This document shows positions 1-8,972 of a stretch of 64,000 nucleotides of DNA, piece after piece. Location: the NCBI RefSeq assembly GCF_009176305.1, contig NZ_BLAJ01000001.1:682001-746000 (forward strand), read 5' to 3'. Under the pieces are notes generated by a model. The model did no database searches and was not told where the DNA came from. It saw only the letters and a list, made by a program, of their open reading frames with translations. Positions within the stretch are counted from its first letter, which is position 1, and each line of letters starts with the position of its first letter. Made by a program: the position numbers and the translations under genes. Source of the stretch: Martinezella dioscoreae (lineage in GTDB: Bacteria; Pseudomonadota; Alphaproteobacteria; Rhizobiales; Rhizobiaceae).

Positions 1-2082
1 GTCGTCGCCCGGTTTGGAATCGTCGGCCAGAGCGTTTGCCGGATGCAGGAATATGGCGAGCGATGCAGCCAGCAGCAGCATTGCCGTGCCGCCCGCAATC
101 GTCTTGGCCGATCTGCCCAGGCGTGGAAAGGCACCGTTCATGAACAGTACGATGATGCTGTCGGCGAGCAGCAGGAGGAAGGCGAGGGTAAAGAGGATCG
201 GCTTTGCCGACCAGGCCTCGCCCCCGATAAGGCCTTCGCGCGCGACAGCGCCGGCCGCCGAGGTATCCAGCGGCTTGAGCACTGCGCCGCTCGGCAGGGT
301 GTTGAGCGCACTGAAGCCCTCTTCGGAACCGTAGAGGCCGGGCGGGTTGTCGAAACTTGCGACTGCGGCCCCCTTGTTTGGTTCCAGCGGGCGGGCGCTG
401 CCGATCTCGCTGGTCAGCACGCCCTTGGCGGACAGGAGTCGATAGGGTGGCATTGCTTCACTTGCCTTGGAGGCAGCCACTTGCCCCGGAGCCACGCCAC
501 CGGCACGCGACAATTGTACGATGCGGCGCAGCATCTCGACGAAATCGCCTGATATCGGCAGATCCGACCATTGCGGCTCGGCGCTGACGTGGAAGAGCAC
601 GATACGGCCGGCCTGCATCTGCTTTTCGGTCACCAGCGGCGTGCCGTCGGCAAGGCTTGCCCAGGTGCGCTCGGCGAGATCCGGTGTCGGCTCGGCCAGA
701 ACCTGCCGTTTGATCAGGACATCATCCGGCTTCGGCATGCCGGCGAAGGGGCCGAAAGAGGGGAAATCGGCAAGCGGCTGCGGCTCGGCCCAGGAAAGAG
801 CGCCGCCGAAGGTGCGCTCGCCCTGCCGCAATGTGACCGGGACCAACGGATCGTCGGCGGGAGCTGCGGCAAGGCGCGGTCCGGCGAAGCGGACGAGCGT
901 GCCGCCATTCTCGATCCATTTTTGCAGCGGCGCATAGGTCTCCTGCGGCAGGCGGCCGACATCGGCCATGATGATAACGGAGGGATTGCCCGCAAGCAGT
1001 TGGGGGATCGACTTTGCCAGATCGGCGCTGTTCGGCTGAATGAGATCAGCAAAGGGCTGAAGTGCGCGCTGGATATAATAGAGTGGCGACAGGATCGGTT
1101 GGAATTCGTCAGCAGCCTGTCCGGAGAGGAGGGCCACGCGGCGGCGGCGAAAACCGTCGTCGAGCAGATAGACGCTGCCGGCGCTAGCCTGGCGGTCGAT
1201 GCTGATGCGGGCGAAATCATTGCGCATTTCGAAGGGCGCGGCGATGGAGCCGGTCGCAACCGTCTGCCCGCCCGCGAAGTCAAGCGAACCGGCGGCGATT
1301 GGCCGTCCCTGATTGTCTTGCGCCGTCAGTCCGAGGCGCATCGGGCTACTGGCGTTCAGCCGTGTGGCCGTGACGGTCATGTTGCTGGCGGTATTGGCTG
1401 CGCCGGTGAGCGCGACGATATCGCGGCCGTCGCCTTCGATCAGCCGCAGCTCGCTCGGCTGCAGCACGGCAAGGCGGCTGACGATATCGTCCTTGTCCCT
1501 GCTCTCGATGCCATCGGAGATGAAGGCGATAGTACCGGGCTTCATGCCGTTGAGCGCCGCCTTGACGGCGTCGGCGGCGCGCCGGCGATCCGGCACCAAC
1601 GGTTGCGGGTTCATGGCATGCAGCTTGTCTCGGGCCGATGTCGCCGCACCCGGTGTGGCATCGTTGCTCTGTTCGGCGGTGAAGGCGATCGAGACCGGAA
1701 TGCCCTTGGCATCGGCATCGTCGATCAGCGCGTCCGCCGTGCGCACGCGGCGTTCCCAGTCGGAGACGCTTGCCCAGCTATTGTCGATCATCAGCGCCAG
1801 CGGGCCGCTGCTCGACAGCGTGTTGGTGCGCGGATTGAACATCGGATTGGCGATGGCAAGAATGATCAGGGCGGCAAGCAGCATGCGCAGCAGCGTCAGC
1901 CACCATGGGCTGCGCGCCGGGGTTTCCTCACGTTTGAGGATGCTCGCCAGAATGCGGAGCGGCGGGAACACTTCGGTGCGCGGCTGCGGCGGGGTCAGGC
2001 GCAGCAGCCACCAGATCGCAGGAAGCAGAATGAGCGCTGCCAAGATGGCCGGCGAAGCGAATGCAAAGGAGAGACCGCTCAT
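1..2082 (-). CDS. BatA/DUF4159-type membrane protein, C-terminus cut by the window edge
   Basis: The reading frame opens with ATG at 2080-2082 and stays open to base 1, so 694 codons are visible and the C-terminus is missing. The protein starts MSGLSFAFASPAILAALIL, a BatA-type N-terminal membrane segment, with a second helix near residues 62-80 and further hydrophobic segments near residues 615-670. The part between resembles a degenerate von Willebrand A fold followed by a ThuA/glutamine-amidotransferase-like region. In rhizobia such proteins normally end in a DUF4159 domain, which would lie outside the window. The start overlaps the stop of the DUF58 gene by four bases (ATGA), so the two are translationally coupled. 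Function is inferred: envelope stress or aerotolerance-like module with MoxR. Confidence 0.85.
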   Translation of the reverse strand, partial: MSGLSFAFASPAILAALILLPAIWWLLRLTPPQPRTEVFPPLRILASILKREETPARSPWWLTLLRMLLAALIILAIANPMFNPRTNTLSSSGPLALMIDNSWASVSDWERRVRTADALIDDADAKGIPVSIAFTAEQSNDATPGAATSARDKLHAMNPQPLVPDRRRAADAVKAALNGMKPGTIAFISDGIESRDKDDIVSRLAVLQPSELRLIEGDGRDIVALTGAANTASNMTVTATRLNASSPMRLGLTAQDNQGRPIAAGSLDFAGGQTVATGSIAAPFEMRNDFARISIDRQASAGSVYLLDDGFRRRRVALLSGQAADEFQPILSPLYYIQRALQPFADLIQPNSADLAKSIPQLLAGNPSVIIMADVGRLPQETYAPLQKWIENGGTLVRFAGPRLAAAPADDPLVPVTLRQGERTFGGALSWAEPQPLADFPSFGPFAGMPKPDDVLIKRQVLAEPTPDLAERTWASLADGTPLVTEKQMQAGRIVLFHVSAEPQWSDLPISGDFVEMLRRIVQLSRAGGVAPGQVAASKASEAMPPYRLLSAKGVLTSEIGSARPLEPNKGAAVASFDNPPGLYGSEEGFSALNTLPSGAVLKPLDTSAAGAVAREGLIGGEAWSAKPILFTLAFLLLLADSIIVLFMNGAFPRLGRSAKTIAGGTAMLLLAASLAIFLHPANALADDSKPGDD

Positions 2083-2999
2083 GGCTGGCCTCCTGACGCG
2101 ATCCTCGCGGGCATGCCTGAGAGATACATGTGCACGGCGACCAGCGCTTCGGAAGCCAGGCGGTCGGTGCGGTGGTTGACGAAGGTCCAGCCGAGATGGC
2201 GTAGCGATTGGCCGAGATTTTCGCGCCGCGCCAGATAGGCGCGCCGATAATCGTCACGCAGGTTTTCCGCGCGGCCGGCGATCAGCTTCGAGCCCGTTTC
2301 GGGATCGCTGAATTCGGTGCGCCCGCTATAGGGAAATAGTTCTTCGGCGGGGTCGGCAACCTCGATCACATGACCGCGTAAGCCACGGCGGGCCAGCGGT
2401 CCGATCCTGCCCATCACGCTATCGGCATCGTCGAGAAAATCGCCGATCAGCACGATATCGCTCCAGCCGCGGATCATTGATGTCTGCGGAAGGCCGCCTT
2501 CGAGCGGCGTATGCATCAGCGCTGCGGCCAGGCGTTCGGCAGCGTTGCGGGTCGAAACCGGCTCCATGATGCCGGGGCAGCCGATGCGCTCACCGGAGCG
2601 GGACAGGATTTCCGCCAGCGCCAGCATCAGGACGAGCGCGCGGCCTTCCTTGGACACATGGCCATAGGTCGATTTATACATCATGGATGGGGAGAGATCG
2701 GCCCAGAGCCAGATCGTGTGAGCGGCTTCCCATTCATGATCGCGGATATAGGTGTGATCGTCACGGGCCGAGCGTCGCCAGTCGATGCGCGACAGGCTTT
2801 CGCCTTCGGTATAGGGGCGGAACTGCCAGAAATTCTCGCCGATGCCGCGCTTGCGCCGGCCGTGCCATCCGGCGATGACGGTATTGGCGATGCGCTTGGC
2901 TTCGACAAGGCAGTCCGGCACGAGTGCGGCGCGACTACGGGCTCGGGAGAGGGCATCGTTGCCTGAGGTCGGTCTGACGGTCTGTCCGATGGATGCCAC
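2079..2999 (-). CDS. DUF58 domain-containing protein
   Basis: This 306-residue soluble protein carries the DUF58 signature near residues 60-110, including the run WQFRPYTEGESLSRIDWRRS and the following acidic HEWE segment. A von Willebrand-A-like region with DLSPSMMY comes next. DUF58 proteins occur almost always beside MoxR ATPases and are thought to be their partners or substrates; the biochemical role is not settled. It lies 26 bases downstream of the MoxR stop and overlaps the BatA/DUF4159 start by four bases. The order MoxR, DUF58, BatA/DUF4159 therefore forms one operon. I see no lost motif or frameshift. Confidence 0.93.
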   Translation of the reverse strand: MASIGQTVRPTSGNDALSRARSRAALVPDCLVEAKRIANTVIAGWHGRRKRGIGENFWQFRPYTEGESLSRIDWRRSARDDHTYIRDHEWEAAHTIWLWADLSPSMMYKSTYGHVSKEGRALVLMLALAEILSRSGERIGCPGIMEPVSTRNAAERLAAALMHTPLEGGLPQTSMIRGWSDIVLIGDFLDDADSVMGRIGPLARRGLRGHVIEVADPAEELFPYSGRTEFSDPETGSKLIAGRAENLRDDYRRAYLARRENLGQSLRHLGWTFVNHRTDRLASEALVAVHMYLSGMPARIASGGQP

Positions 3000-3025
3000 G
3001 CGCTATACTCTCCTCGACATCCGGG

Positions 3026-4039
3026 TCACGACTTCGACTGCTTGACCAGCCCTGAAATGACATCGCGTACGGACATGCCTTCGGCGCGGGCTGCGAAAGT
3101 CAGCGCCATGCGGTGTTCCAACACTGGCTCGGCGAGTGCATGAATGTCGTCGATCGACGGTGCAAGCCGGCCTTCGTAAAGGGCGCGGGCGCGGGCGCAG
3201 AGCATCATCGCTTGGCCGGCACGCGGACCTGGACCCCAGGCGACATGCTTGTCCGTCGAGGCATTGCCCTGGCCTGGGCGGGCCGAGCGCACGAGCGACA
3301 GGATCGCATCGACGACGCCGTCACTGACGGGCATCTGGCGGATGAGTTGCTGGATTTCCAGCAAGCGTTCGGCGTCGATGACCGCCTGTGGCGTCGCTTC
3401 GCTTAAGCCGGTGGTTTCGAGCAGGATGCGGCGTTCATCCGCAAGCTCGGGATAATCGACGTCGACCTGCAGCAGGAAACGGTCGAGCTGGGCTTCCGGC
3501 AGCGGATAAGTGCCTTCCTGCTCCAACGGATTCTGTGTTGCGAGAACGTGGAAGGGAGCAGGAAGGTCATAACGTTGGCCGGCGATGGTGACGTGATATT
3601 CCTGCATGGACTGCAGCAGGGCGGACTGCGTGCGCGGCGAGGCGCGGTTGATTTCGTCGGCCATCAGCAATTGCGCGAAGACCGGACCCTTGACGAAACG
3701 GAAGGAACGGCGGCCGGTTTCGTCCTGGTCCATGACCTCGGAACCGAGAATATCCGAGGGCATGAGGTCCGGCGTGAACTGCACGCGGTTGGAGGCAAGG
3801 CCGAGAACGGCGCCGAGTGTCGTCACCAGCTTCGTCTTGGCGAGACCCGGTACGCCCACCAGCAAGGCATGACCGCCGGCGAGCACGGCCAGAAGCGTGT
3901 TTTCCACGACGCTTTCCTGACCGAAAATGACCTTCGACACCTCCTGGCGAACGGCGGCGATATCGCCCAGTGCCTTTTCGGCTGAGGCAATGATGGCCTG
4001 CTCGTCGAGGCTCGTTTCGGTCGATTTGATCATGCCCAT
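3026..4039 (-). CDS. MoxR-family AAA+ ATPase
   Basis: A 337-residue MoxR-type AAA+ ATPase. The Walker A loop GVPGLAKTK is near residue 62, the Walker B region LLMADEINR follows, and the sensor/arginine segment ATQNPLEQEGTYPLPEAQLD is typical of the MoxR branch. These ATPases act as chaperones that mature or insert metal into partner complexes, often with von Willebrand A proteins such as those encoded next. An upstream in-frame TTG at 4049-4051 would add four residues. I chose the ATG at 4037-4039 because GGAG sits seven bases before it. First gene of the MoxR/DUF58/BatA operon; the promoter should lie in the 167-base divergent gap before DUF1285. Confidence 0.95.
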   Translation of the reverse strand: MGMIKSTETSLDEQAIIASAEKALGDIAAVRQEVSKVIFGQESVVENTLLAVLAGGHALLVGVPGLAKTKLVTTLGAVLGLASNRVQFTPDLMPSDILGSEVMDQDETGRRSFRFVKGPVFAQLLMADEINRASPRTQSALLQSMQEYHVTIAGQRYDLPAPFHVLATQNPLEQEGTYPLPEAQLDRFLLQVDVDYPELADERRILLETTGLSEATPQAVIDAERLLEIQQLIRQMPVSDGVVDAILSLVRSARPGQGNASTDKHVAWGPGPRAGQAMMLCARARALYEGRLAPSIDDIHALAEPVLEHRMALTFAARAEGMSVRDVISGLVKQSKS

Positions 4040-4206
4040 TTGCGTCTCCAATGGCAGAAAAACGGTGCGCGTGATTCGCAGACGTTACACATTTGCCTCA
4101 TAATCAATACAACTTATCGCCAGCAAGACCGCTGACAAGCACGTTTCAAATGACTATCTCGTGAGAACTGTCATATTCCTGACTAACGACCAACCGGGAC
4201 AGAAGA

Positions 4207-4830
4207 ATGGCAACCGAGGAAATCAGGACAACGGGCGATGCCGCAAGCCTCGCGGCGCTGATTTCGCGCGCGGCTGGCGATAGCGGTGGCTCCAAGAAGG
4301 GTTTGCCGCCCGTCGATCGCTGGAATCCGCCCTTCTGCGGCGATATCGACATGGAGATCCGCGCCGACGGCACCTGGTTCTATCTCGGCACGCCGATCGG
4401 TCGCGCGCCGCTGGTGCGGCTGTTTTCCACAGTTCTGCGCAAAGACGAGGATGGGAAGACCTATCTCGTGACGCCTGTGGAAAAGGTGGGTATTCGCGTG
4501 GTCGACGCGCCGTTCGTGGCCGTCGAGATGAGCGTGACGGAGCGTGAGGGCAGACGGGTGCTGACCTTCCGCACCAATGTCGGCGATGTCGTCGAGGCAG
4601 GCAGGGATCATCCAATCCGCTTCGTCATCAGCGGTGAGAACGATGAATTGAAGCCTTATCTGCATGTCCGCGGGCGGCTTGAGGCTCTGGTGACGCGTGC
4701 GGTCATGTACGATCTCATCGAGCTTGGTGAGCCCGTCGTGATTGCCGGGCGAGAGATCTTCTGCGTGCGTTCCGGCAGCTCCATATTTCCCGTCATGCCG
4801 GTTGCCGAACTGGATGCACTGACTCGATGA
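4207..4830 (+). CDS. DUF1285 domain-containing protein
   Basis: A 207-residue protein matching the DUF1285 family, recognisable by PPVDRWNPPFCGDIDMEI, a WFYLGTPIGR strand and the later LVTPVEK and FRTNVGD segments. No catalytic residues are known for the family and the cellular role is undefined. It starts a three-gene operon: its TGA overlaps the ATG of the Nudix gene (ATGA), which in turn overlaps the CCA-adding enzyme gene. A purine-rich AGAAG lies just before the ATG. The tight coupling to a CoA pyrophosphatase and a tRNA nucleotidyltransferase is common in rhizobia but does not reveal a function. Confidence 0.9.
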   Translation: MATEEIRTTGDAASLAALISRAAGDSGGSKKGLPPVDRWNPPFCGDIDMEIRADGTWFYLGTPIGRAPLVRLFSTVLRKDEDGKTYLVTPVEKVGIRVVDAPFVAVEMSVTEREGRRVLTFRTNVGDVVEAGRDHPIRFVISGENDELKPYLHVRGRLEALVTRAVMYDLIELGEPVVIAGREIFCVRSGSSIFPVMPVAELDALTR

Positions 4831-5462
4831 ATGAATTTCCCCTTTATTCCGCGGATGAATTCCGCCGTCGCGCCCTCCATCAGAGTGGCGGACCGGTGGA
4901 GCTTGCCTGGCGCGATCACGGCGATCATCTTCTCAATCCCGAGACCATTTCACAGGTCGCGGACCTGAAGCTCAAGGATGCCGCCGTGCTTGTGCCCGTC
5001 GTTGACAGCGGCGACGATGCCAAGGTGATCTTCACGCTTAGAACTTCGACGCTGCGCAAGCATTCGGGCCAGATCGCCTTTCCGGGTGGTGCCATCGATC
5101 CAGAGGACGCGTCGCCGGAAATGGCGGCGGTGCGCGAAGCGGGCGAGGAAATCGGGCTTGCCGATATCTTCATCGAGCCCGTCGCGCGGCTGCCGCATTA
5201 TCTGGCAGCGACCGGCTTTCGCATCACGCCCATTCTCGCCGTGGTGAAGCCGGGCTTTCACCTGGCTCTCAATCCGACCGAAGTGGAGGATGTCTTCGAG
5301 GTGCCGCTCTCTTTCCTGATGGACCCCGGCCACCACGTGACCGACACGATGCTTTGGCAGGGGACGGAACGCCATTTCTACCGCATGCCCTATGGGCAGC
5401 GCATGATCTGGGGCATTACCGCGGGCATCGTCCGCACGCTTTATGAAAGGCTTTATACATGA
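4827..5462 (+). CDS. CoA pyrophosphatase (Nudix hydrolase)
   Basis: A 211-residue Nudix protein of the CoA-diphosphatase group, predicted to split CoA into phosphopantetheine and 3',5'-ADP using divalent metal. The Nudix box spans about residues 87-111 and reads GGAIDPEDASPEMAAVREAG followed by EEIGL. Just before it is the TLRKHSGQIAFPGG segment diagnostic of CoA pyrophosphatases rather than other Nudix enzymes. Its ATG overlaps the DUF1285 stop and its own stop overlaps the next ATG, so translation of all three is coupled. No anomaly seen. Confidence 0.93.
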   Translation: MNEFPLYSADEFRRRALHQSGGPVELAWRDHGDHLLNPETISQVADLKLKDAAVLVPVVDSGDDAKVIFTLRTSTLRKHSGQIAFPGGAIDPEDASPEMAAVREAGEEIGLADIFIEPVARLPHYLAATGFRITPILAVVKPGFHLALNPTEVEDVFEVPLSFLMDPGHHVTDTMLWQGTERHFYRMPYGQRMIWGITAGIVRTLYERLYT

Positions 5463-6715
5463 CGTCCGTTGCCGATGAGGCCTGGTTTCGCGATGAGGCA
5501 TTGCAGCGGGTGCTGGCGCTGCTCGATGCCGATGGCGGCGAGGGGCGCGTGGTCGGTGGTGCCGTCCGCAACAGCCTGATGGGGCTGCCCGTCGCCGATA
5601 TCGATATAGCCACAACTCTTTTGCCGGAAACGGTTGTGGAACGAGCAGAGGCGGCCGGAATCAGGGCGGTACCAACAGGCATTGCGCATGGTACGGTCAC
5701 TCTGGTCATCGACGGAAAGCCGTTCGAAATCACCACCTTGCGACGCGATGTGGAGACGGATGGGCGGCGCGCCGTAGTGGCCTTCAGCCAGGATTGGCAG
5801 GCCGATGCCGAGCGGCGGGACCTGACGATCAATGCGCTCTATGCATCCGCCGACGGCGAGGTCGCGGATCTCGTCGGCGGGCTTGCCGATCTGGAACGCC
5901 GCAATATTCGGTTCATCGGCGATGCTGCGACGCGGATTGCCGAGGATCACTTGCGCATCCTGCGCTTCTTCCGCTTCTTCGCCTATTATGGCAGCGGCCG
6001 TCCCGATGCCGATGGCTTGCGCGCCTGTGCCGCCGCAAAGTCGAAGATATCAACACTCTCGGCCGAGCGTGTCTGGTCCGAGATGAAGAAGCTGCTGGCA
6101 GCCCCGGACCCGGGCAGGGCGCTGCTCTGGATGCGCCAGATCGGCATTTTGACTGAAGTGCTGCCGGAAACCGAGAAATGGGGCATCGACGCCATTCCTG
6201 GGCTGATCGCCGCCGAAGAGGCTCTCGGCTGGCCGTCGGAGGCTCTACTTCGTCTTGCAGCCATTGTGCCGCCCGATGCGGCAAGGCTTGCCAAGCTTGC
6301 CGAGCGACTGCGCCTCTCGAAAGCGGAAGGCTCCTATCTGCAGGCCTGGGCGAATGCGCCCATCGTCAAGGACGATATTTCAGAGGCGGCCTTCGATCGC
6401 CTGCTTTATCGCCATGATCCGACCGGCGTCGCGGTTCGCCTTAAGTTGGCGCTGGCCGTTGCGCGGAGCAAGGCGGAAGGCGATTTCGAGGAAATGGCCC
6501 GCGTGGCGCGGCTCGGGAAATTGTTGGAACGGACGGCAAAATGGAAGAAGCCGGCTTTTCCGCTCAATGGCGCTGATGCGCTTGCCGCGGGCGTCAATGC
6601 GGGTCCGCGCGTGGGCGAGCTTCTTGGCAAGATCGAGCAGGAATGGCTCGATGGGAATTTTGCGATGAACCGGGCGAGCCTTCTCGCCCGACTCAAGGAC
6701 TTAGCCAACGCCTGA
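5459..6715 (+). CDS. cca: CCA-adding enzyme (tRNA nucleotidyltransferase)
   Basis: A 418-residue class II nucleotidyltransferase that builds or repairs the 3' CCA end of tRNAs. The N-terminal polymerase motif VVGGAVRNSLMGLPVADIDI (about residues 28-47) contains the glycine-rich loop and the DxD metal pair. The RRDLTINAL motif and the EDHLRILRFFRFFAYYG segment of the neck domain follow. The length fits rhizobial CCA enzymes; a poly(A) polymerase role is less likely given the gene's size and context. Last gene of the coupled DUF1285/Nudix/cca operon. Confidence 0.94.
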   Translation: MTSVADEAWFRDEALQRVLALLDADGGEGRVVGGAVRNSLMGLPVADIDIATTLLPETVVERAEAAGIRAVPTGIAHGTVTLVIDGKPFEITTLRRDVETDGRRAVVAFSQDWQADAERRDLTINALYASADGEVADLVGGLADLERRNIRFIGDAATRIAEDHLRILRFFRFFAYYGSGRPDADGLRACAAAKSKISTLSAERVWSEMKKLLAAPDPGRALLWMRQIGILTEVLPETEKWGIDAIPGLIAAEEALGWPSEALLRLAAIVPPDAARLAKLAERLRLSKAEGSYLQAWANAPIVKDDISEAAFDRLLYRHDPTGVAVRLKLALAVARSKAEGDFEEMARVARLGKLLERTAKWKKPAFPLNGADALAAGVNAGPRVGELLGKIEQEWLDGNFAMNRASLLARLKDLANA

Positions 6716-6757
6716 TAATGAGACCTGCATAGCGGGACTGACTGGCCAGCCTGCCGA

Positions 6758-6943
6758 TCAGGCTGCGTTTGCCTCGTCGCGAATTCGGGCCTTGATATTG
6801 TCGACCATGTTTTCGCGGATGATGGTTTCGCCATGCGCTTCGCGCATGTGCTCGACCGCGCGACGAACCACCTCGGCGTCATCCTTGGCGCGAGTATGCC
6901 AGGCGCAACCGGGCACGAGCGTACCACATTCGAACAGTCGCAT
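6758..6943 (-). CDS. DUF1059 small protein
   Basis: A 61-residue protein beginning MRLFECGTLVPGCAWHTRA, with the two cysteines and the VEHMREAHGE helix typical of DUF1059. The conserved cysteines and histidines could bind metal, but no function is established. A very strong Shine-Dalgarno run (GAGGAGGAAG) sits two bases before the ATG, which supports expression despite the small size. It is convergent with the CCA-adding gene 42 bases away and transcribed toward it. Confidence 0.85.
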   Translation of the reverse strand: MRLFECGTLVPGCAWHTRAKDDAEVVRRAVEHMREAHGETIIRENMVDNIKARIRDEANAA

Positions 6944-7066
6944 ATCTTCCTCCTCATCTTTCAGCGGATTCTCGCCCTACAAAGGACCTGAAGACCTAAA
7001 CGCAACGAACGAGAAAAGGTTTCTGCCGTCCGGCAAGTCTCCAGCTTGCCGGCGGCTTTCCGGACA

Positions 7067-7345
7067 TTAATCCGGCATCGCCCAGGATTTGAAGCAATCC
7101 GACGATTGATAGCGAGTGATAGGCACTTGCTTGGCCGAACGATCGGCCGCGAAGCGGGCGATATCGCTCGGTGATTTGCCCGCCAGCTGCATCCTCACCT
7201 GCTCTATGAAGCAGGAAAGGGGCAGATCGGATCCACTGCGGATCCGCATATCCTCCGCCAGTCGGATGATGAACTCCGGACTATCGACTGTGCGCGAAAG
7301 TTTCCGTTCTTTCGAAGCTTCCGTGACTTGTTTCTCTGCTGCCAT
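7067..7345 (-). CDS. Hypothetical 92-residue protein
   Basis: I do not recognise a family. The product is a soluble, mixed-charge protein of 92 residues with no signal peptide or membrane segment and a single cysteine pair (C45 region and near the C-terminus). The gene is supported by a textbook ribosome-binding site, GGAGGAGG, six bases before the ATG. It stands alone: 123 bases separate it from the DUF1059 gene downstream and 194 bases from hemF upstream. The 194-base gap 7346-7539 shows no convincing gene. Confidence 0.65.
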   Translation of the reverse strand: MAAEKQVTEASKERKLSRTVDSPEFIIRLAEDMRIRSGSDLPLSCFIEQVRMQLAGKSPSDIARFAADRSAKQVPITRYQSSDCFKSWAMPD

Positions 7346-7539
7346 TACAACCTCCTCCGATTGAAACGAGCATTAGATCACTTAGGCACTCCTCCCGCCG
7401 ATTTCAGGACACCGTCCGATCATTTCATGTTGAACGTCTCAGCGCATCGCGATCTTTCGGATTCGTTCGCTGCGCTTGAAGTTCGAAGCTTTCCCTGCGT
7501 CGTTATCGCAAATCGCCGCCTGCTTTTGCGCGACGTGTC

Positions 7540-8451
7540 TTAGGGCCAGCGCACCACCGGCGGCAGAGACGATAGGATCGACTCCACGTTGCCGCCTGTC
7601 TTCAGTCCGAATATTGTACCCCTATCGTACAGCAAATTGAACTCCACATAACGTCCGCGACGAATTAATTGCTCGTCGCGATCCTCTTCCGTCCATGTTT
7701 CGTTGAAATTCGAGCGGACAATGCGCGGGTAAACCATCGCGAAGGCGCGGCCGACGTCGCGGGTGAAGGCGAAATCGGCATTCCAGCCGCCGGCGTCTTC
7801 CGAAGAATGCAGCCAATCGAAGAAGATGCCGCCGATGCCACGCGGCTCGTTGCGGTGCTTTAGGAAGAAATATTCGTCGCACCAACTCTTGTAGCGTTGG
7901 TAGTCGGCGACGGCATGGCGGTCGCAGACGATCTGCATGGCGCGGTGGAAGAGGGCGCTGTCGGGATCTTCCTGGGTGCGTCGGCGATCGAGTACCGGCG
8001 TCAGGTCGGCGCCGCCGCCGAACCACTGGCTCGTCGTCACCACCATGCGCGTGTTCATATGCACGGCCGGCACGTTAGGATTGACGGGGTGGGCGATCAG
8101 CGAGAGCCCCGAGGCCCAGAAGCGGGGATCTTCCTCGGCGCCCGGAATCTGGCTGCGGAAATCGGGAGAGAATTCGCCATAGACGGTCGAGGTGTGGACG
8201 CCGACCTTCTCGAAGACGCGCCCCTCCATCATCGACATGCGGCCGCCGCCGCCCTGGCCCTTGTCCCTCTGCCAGTCCTTGGCGACGAAGCGGCCTGGTT
8301 CCTGGTCGGAAAGGGGGCCGGTCAGCTCGTTCTCCAGCTGCTCGAACTCAGCGCAGATCGTGTCGCGCAGGCCCTCGAACCAGTGTCGCGCTGCCTCTTT
8401 CTTTTCTTCAATATCCTCGGGTAATCCCTTGGGAAGATTGGGTCGTTCCAT
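7540..8451 (-). CDS. hemF: Oxygen-dependent coproporphyrinogen III oxidase
   Basis: A 303-residue aerobic coproporphyrinogen oxidase that decarboxylates two propionates of coproporphyrinogen III to give protoporphyrinogen IX. Family hallmarks are visible: the run [24 protein letters not shown], the [20 protein letters not shown] region with GGIFFD, and FNLLYDRGT near the C-terminus. Start is ATG at 8449-8451 with GGAG ahead of it. It is divergent from the small gene at 8626. Rhizobia usually also have the oxygen-independent HemN, which is not in this window. Confidence 0.96.
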   Translation of the reverse strand: MERPNLPKGLPEDIEEKKEAARHWFEGLRDTICAEFEQLENELTGPLSDQEPGRFVAKDWQRDKGQGGGGRMSMMEGRVFEKVGVHTSTVYGEFSPDFRSQIPGAEEDPRFWASGLSLIAHPVNPNVPAVHMNTRMVVTTSQWFGGGADLTPVLDRRRTQEDPDSALFHRAMQIVCDRHAVADYQRYKSWCDEYFFLKHRNEPRGIGGIFFDWLHSSEDAGGWNADFAFTRDVGRAFAMVYPRIVRSNFNETWTEEDRDEQLIRRGRYVEFNLLYDRGTIFGLKTGGNVESILSSLPPVVRWP

Positions 8452-8625
8452 TCATGCTCTCCGACGGTGCGAGCAGCCGGCGGCCCGCGATTCGCACCGT
8501 ATGTATCGTGAGTTGGAATATCAGCAAGATTGCGGCGCAGCCAGTGCAGCAACGTCGCAGGAGAATCGACTCGCAAATTTCACAATGCGGTATTATGTTC
8601 CCTCTCTCAAAGGCGAGGTTTTATC

Positions 8626-8883
8626 ATGAAGATACCCGGACCGCCGCCCCTGGATGGGTTGAGAAACAGAATATTCCGTTATCGGCAGGACCATCCCGCC
8701 GGTGGAAAGAGTGAATTCGTTCGCGAGACCTTTTGTCTCAGTCGCCCCGAAGCGCGCGAAAAGGCGCGTGAATGGTTCAACGAGTTCCCGAAAGCCGCCT
8801 ATTGGACCGAGGTCGAAAGCTGGCGTCAGGTCGACGGCGATCGCATCGAATTCACCATGCGGCGCTTGCCGTCGGCGGACTGA
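8626..8883 (+). CDS. Conserved small protein of unknown function
   Basis: An 85-residue protein starting MKIPGPPPLDGLRNRIFRYR. The frame extends upstream for 32 more codons, but the ATG at 8626 is preferred because AGGCGAGG lies seven bases before it and because the upstream part overlaps the hemF promoter side. The sequence is rich in charged and aromatic residues (EAREKAREWFNEFPKAAYW) and looks like a compact soluble alpha/beta protein. I know no function. It is convergent with the gene ending at 8973. Confidence 0.7.
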   Translation: MKIPGPPPLDGLRNRIFRYRQDHPAGGKSEFVRETFCLSRPEAREKAREWFNEFPKAAYWTEVESWRQVDGDRIEFTMRRLPSAD

Positions 8884-8972
8884 ACTGAACGATACGGCGC
8901 TCGCATCGACGGGTGATGGCTCTCGAAGTGTGTTCCCGTTCCTCCGAGGCTGGCTGGCGATTGGTCGTCAGC

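Noticed and set aside
571..2238. A 555-codon plus-strand open frame
   Set aside because: It is antisense to the BatA/DUF4159 gene, whose protein has clear membrane segments and coupled start; the antisense product shows low-complexity Arg/Gly/Asp composition and no domain.
7328..7543. A 71-codon plus-strand frame between the hypothetical gene and hemF
   Set aside because: It overlaps the antisense start region of a gene with a strong ribosome-binding site and has no start signal of its own.
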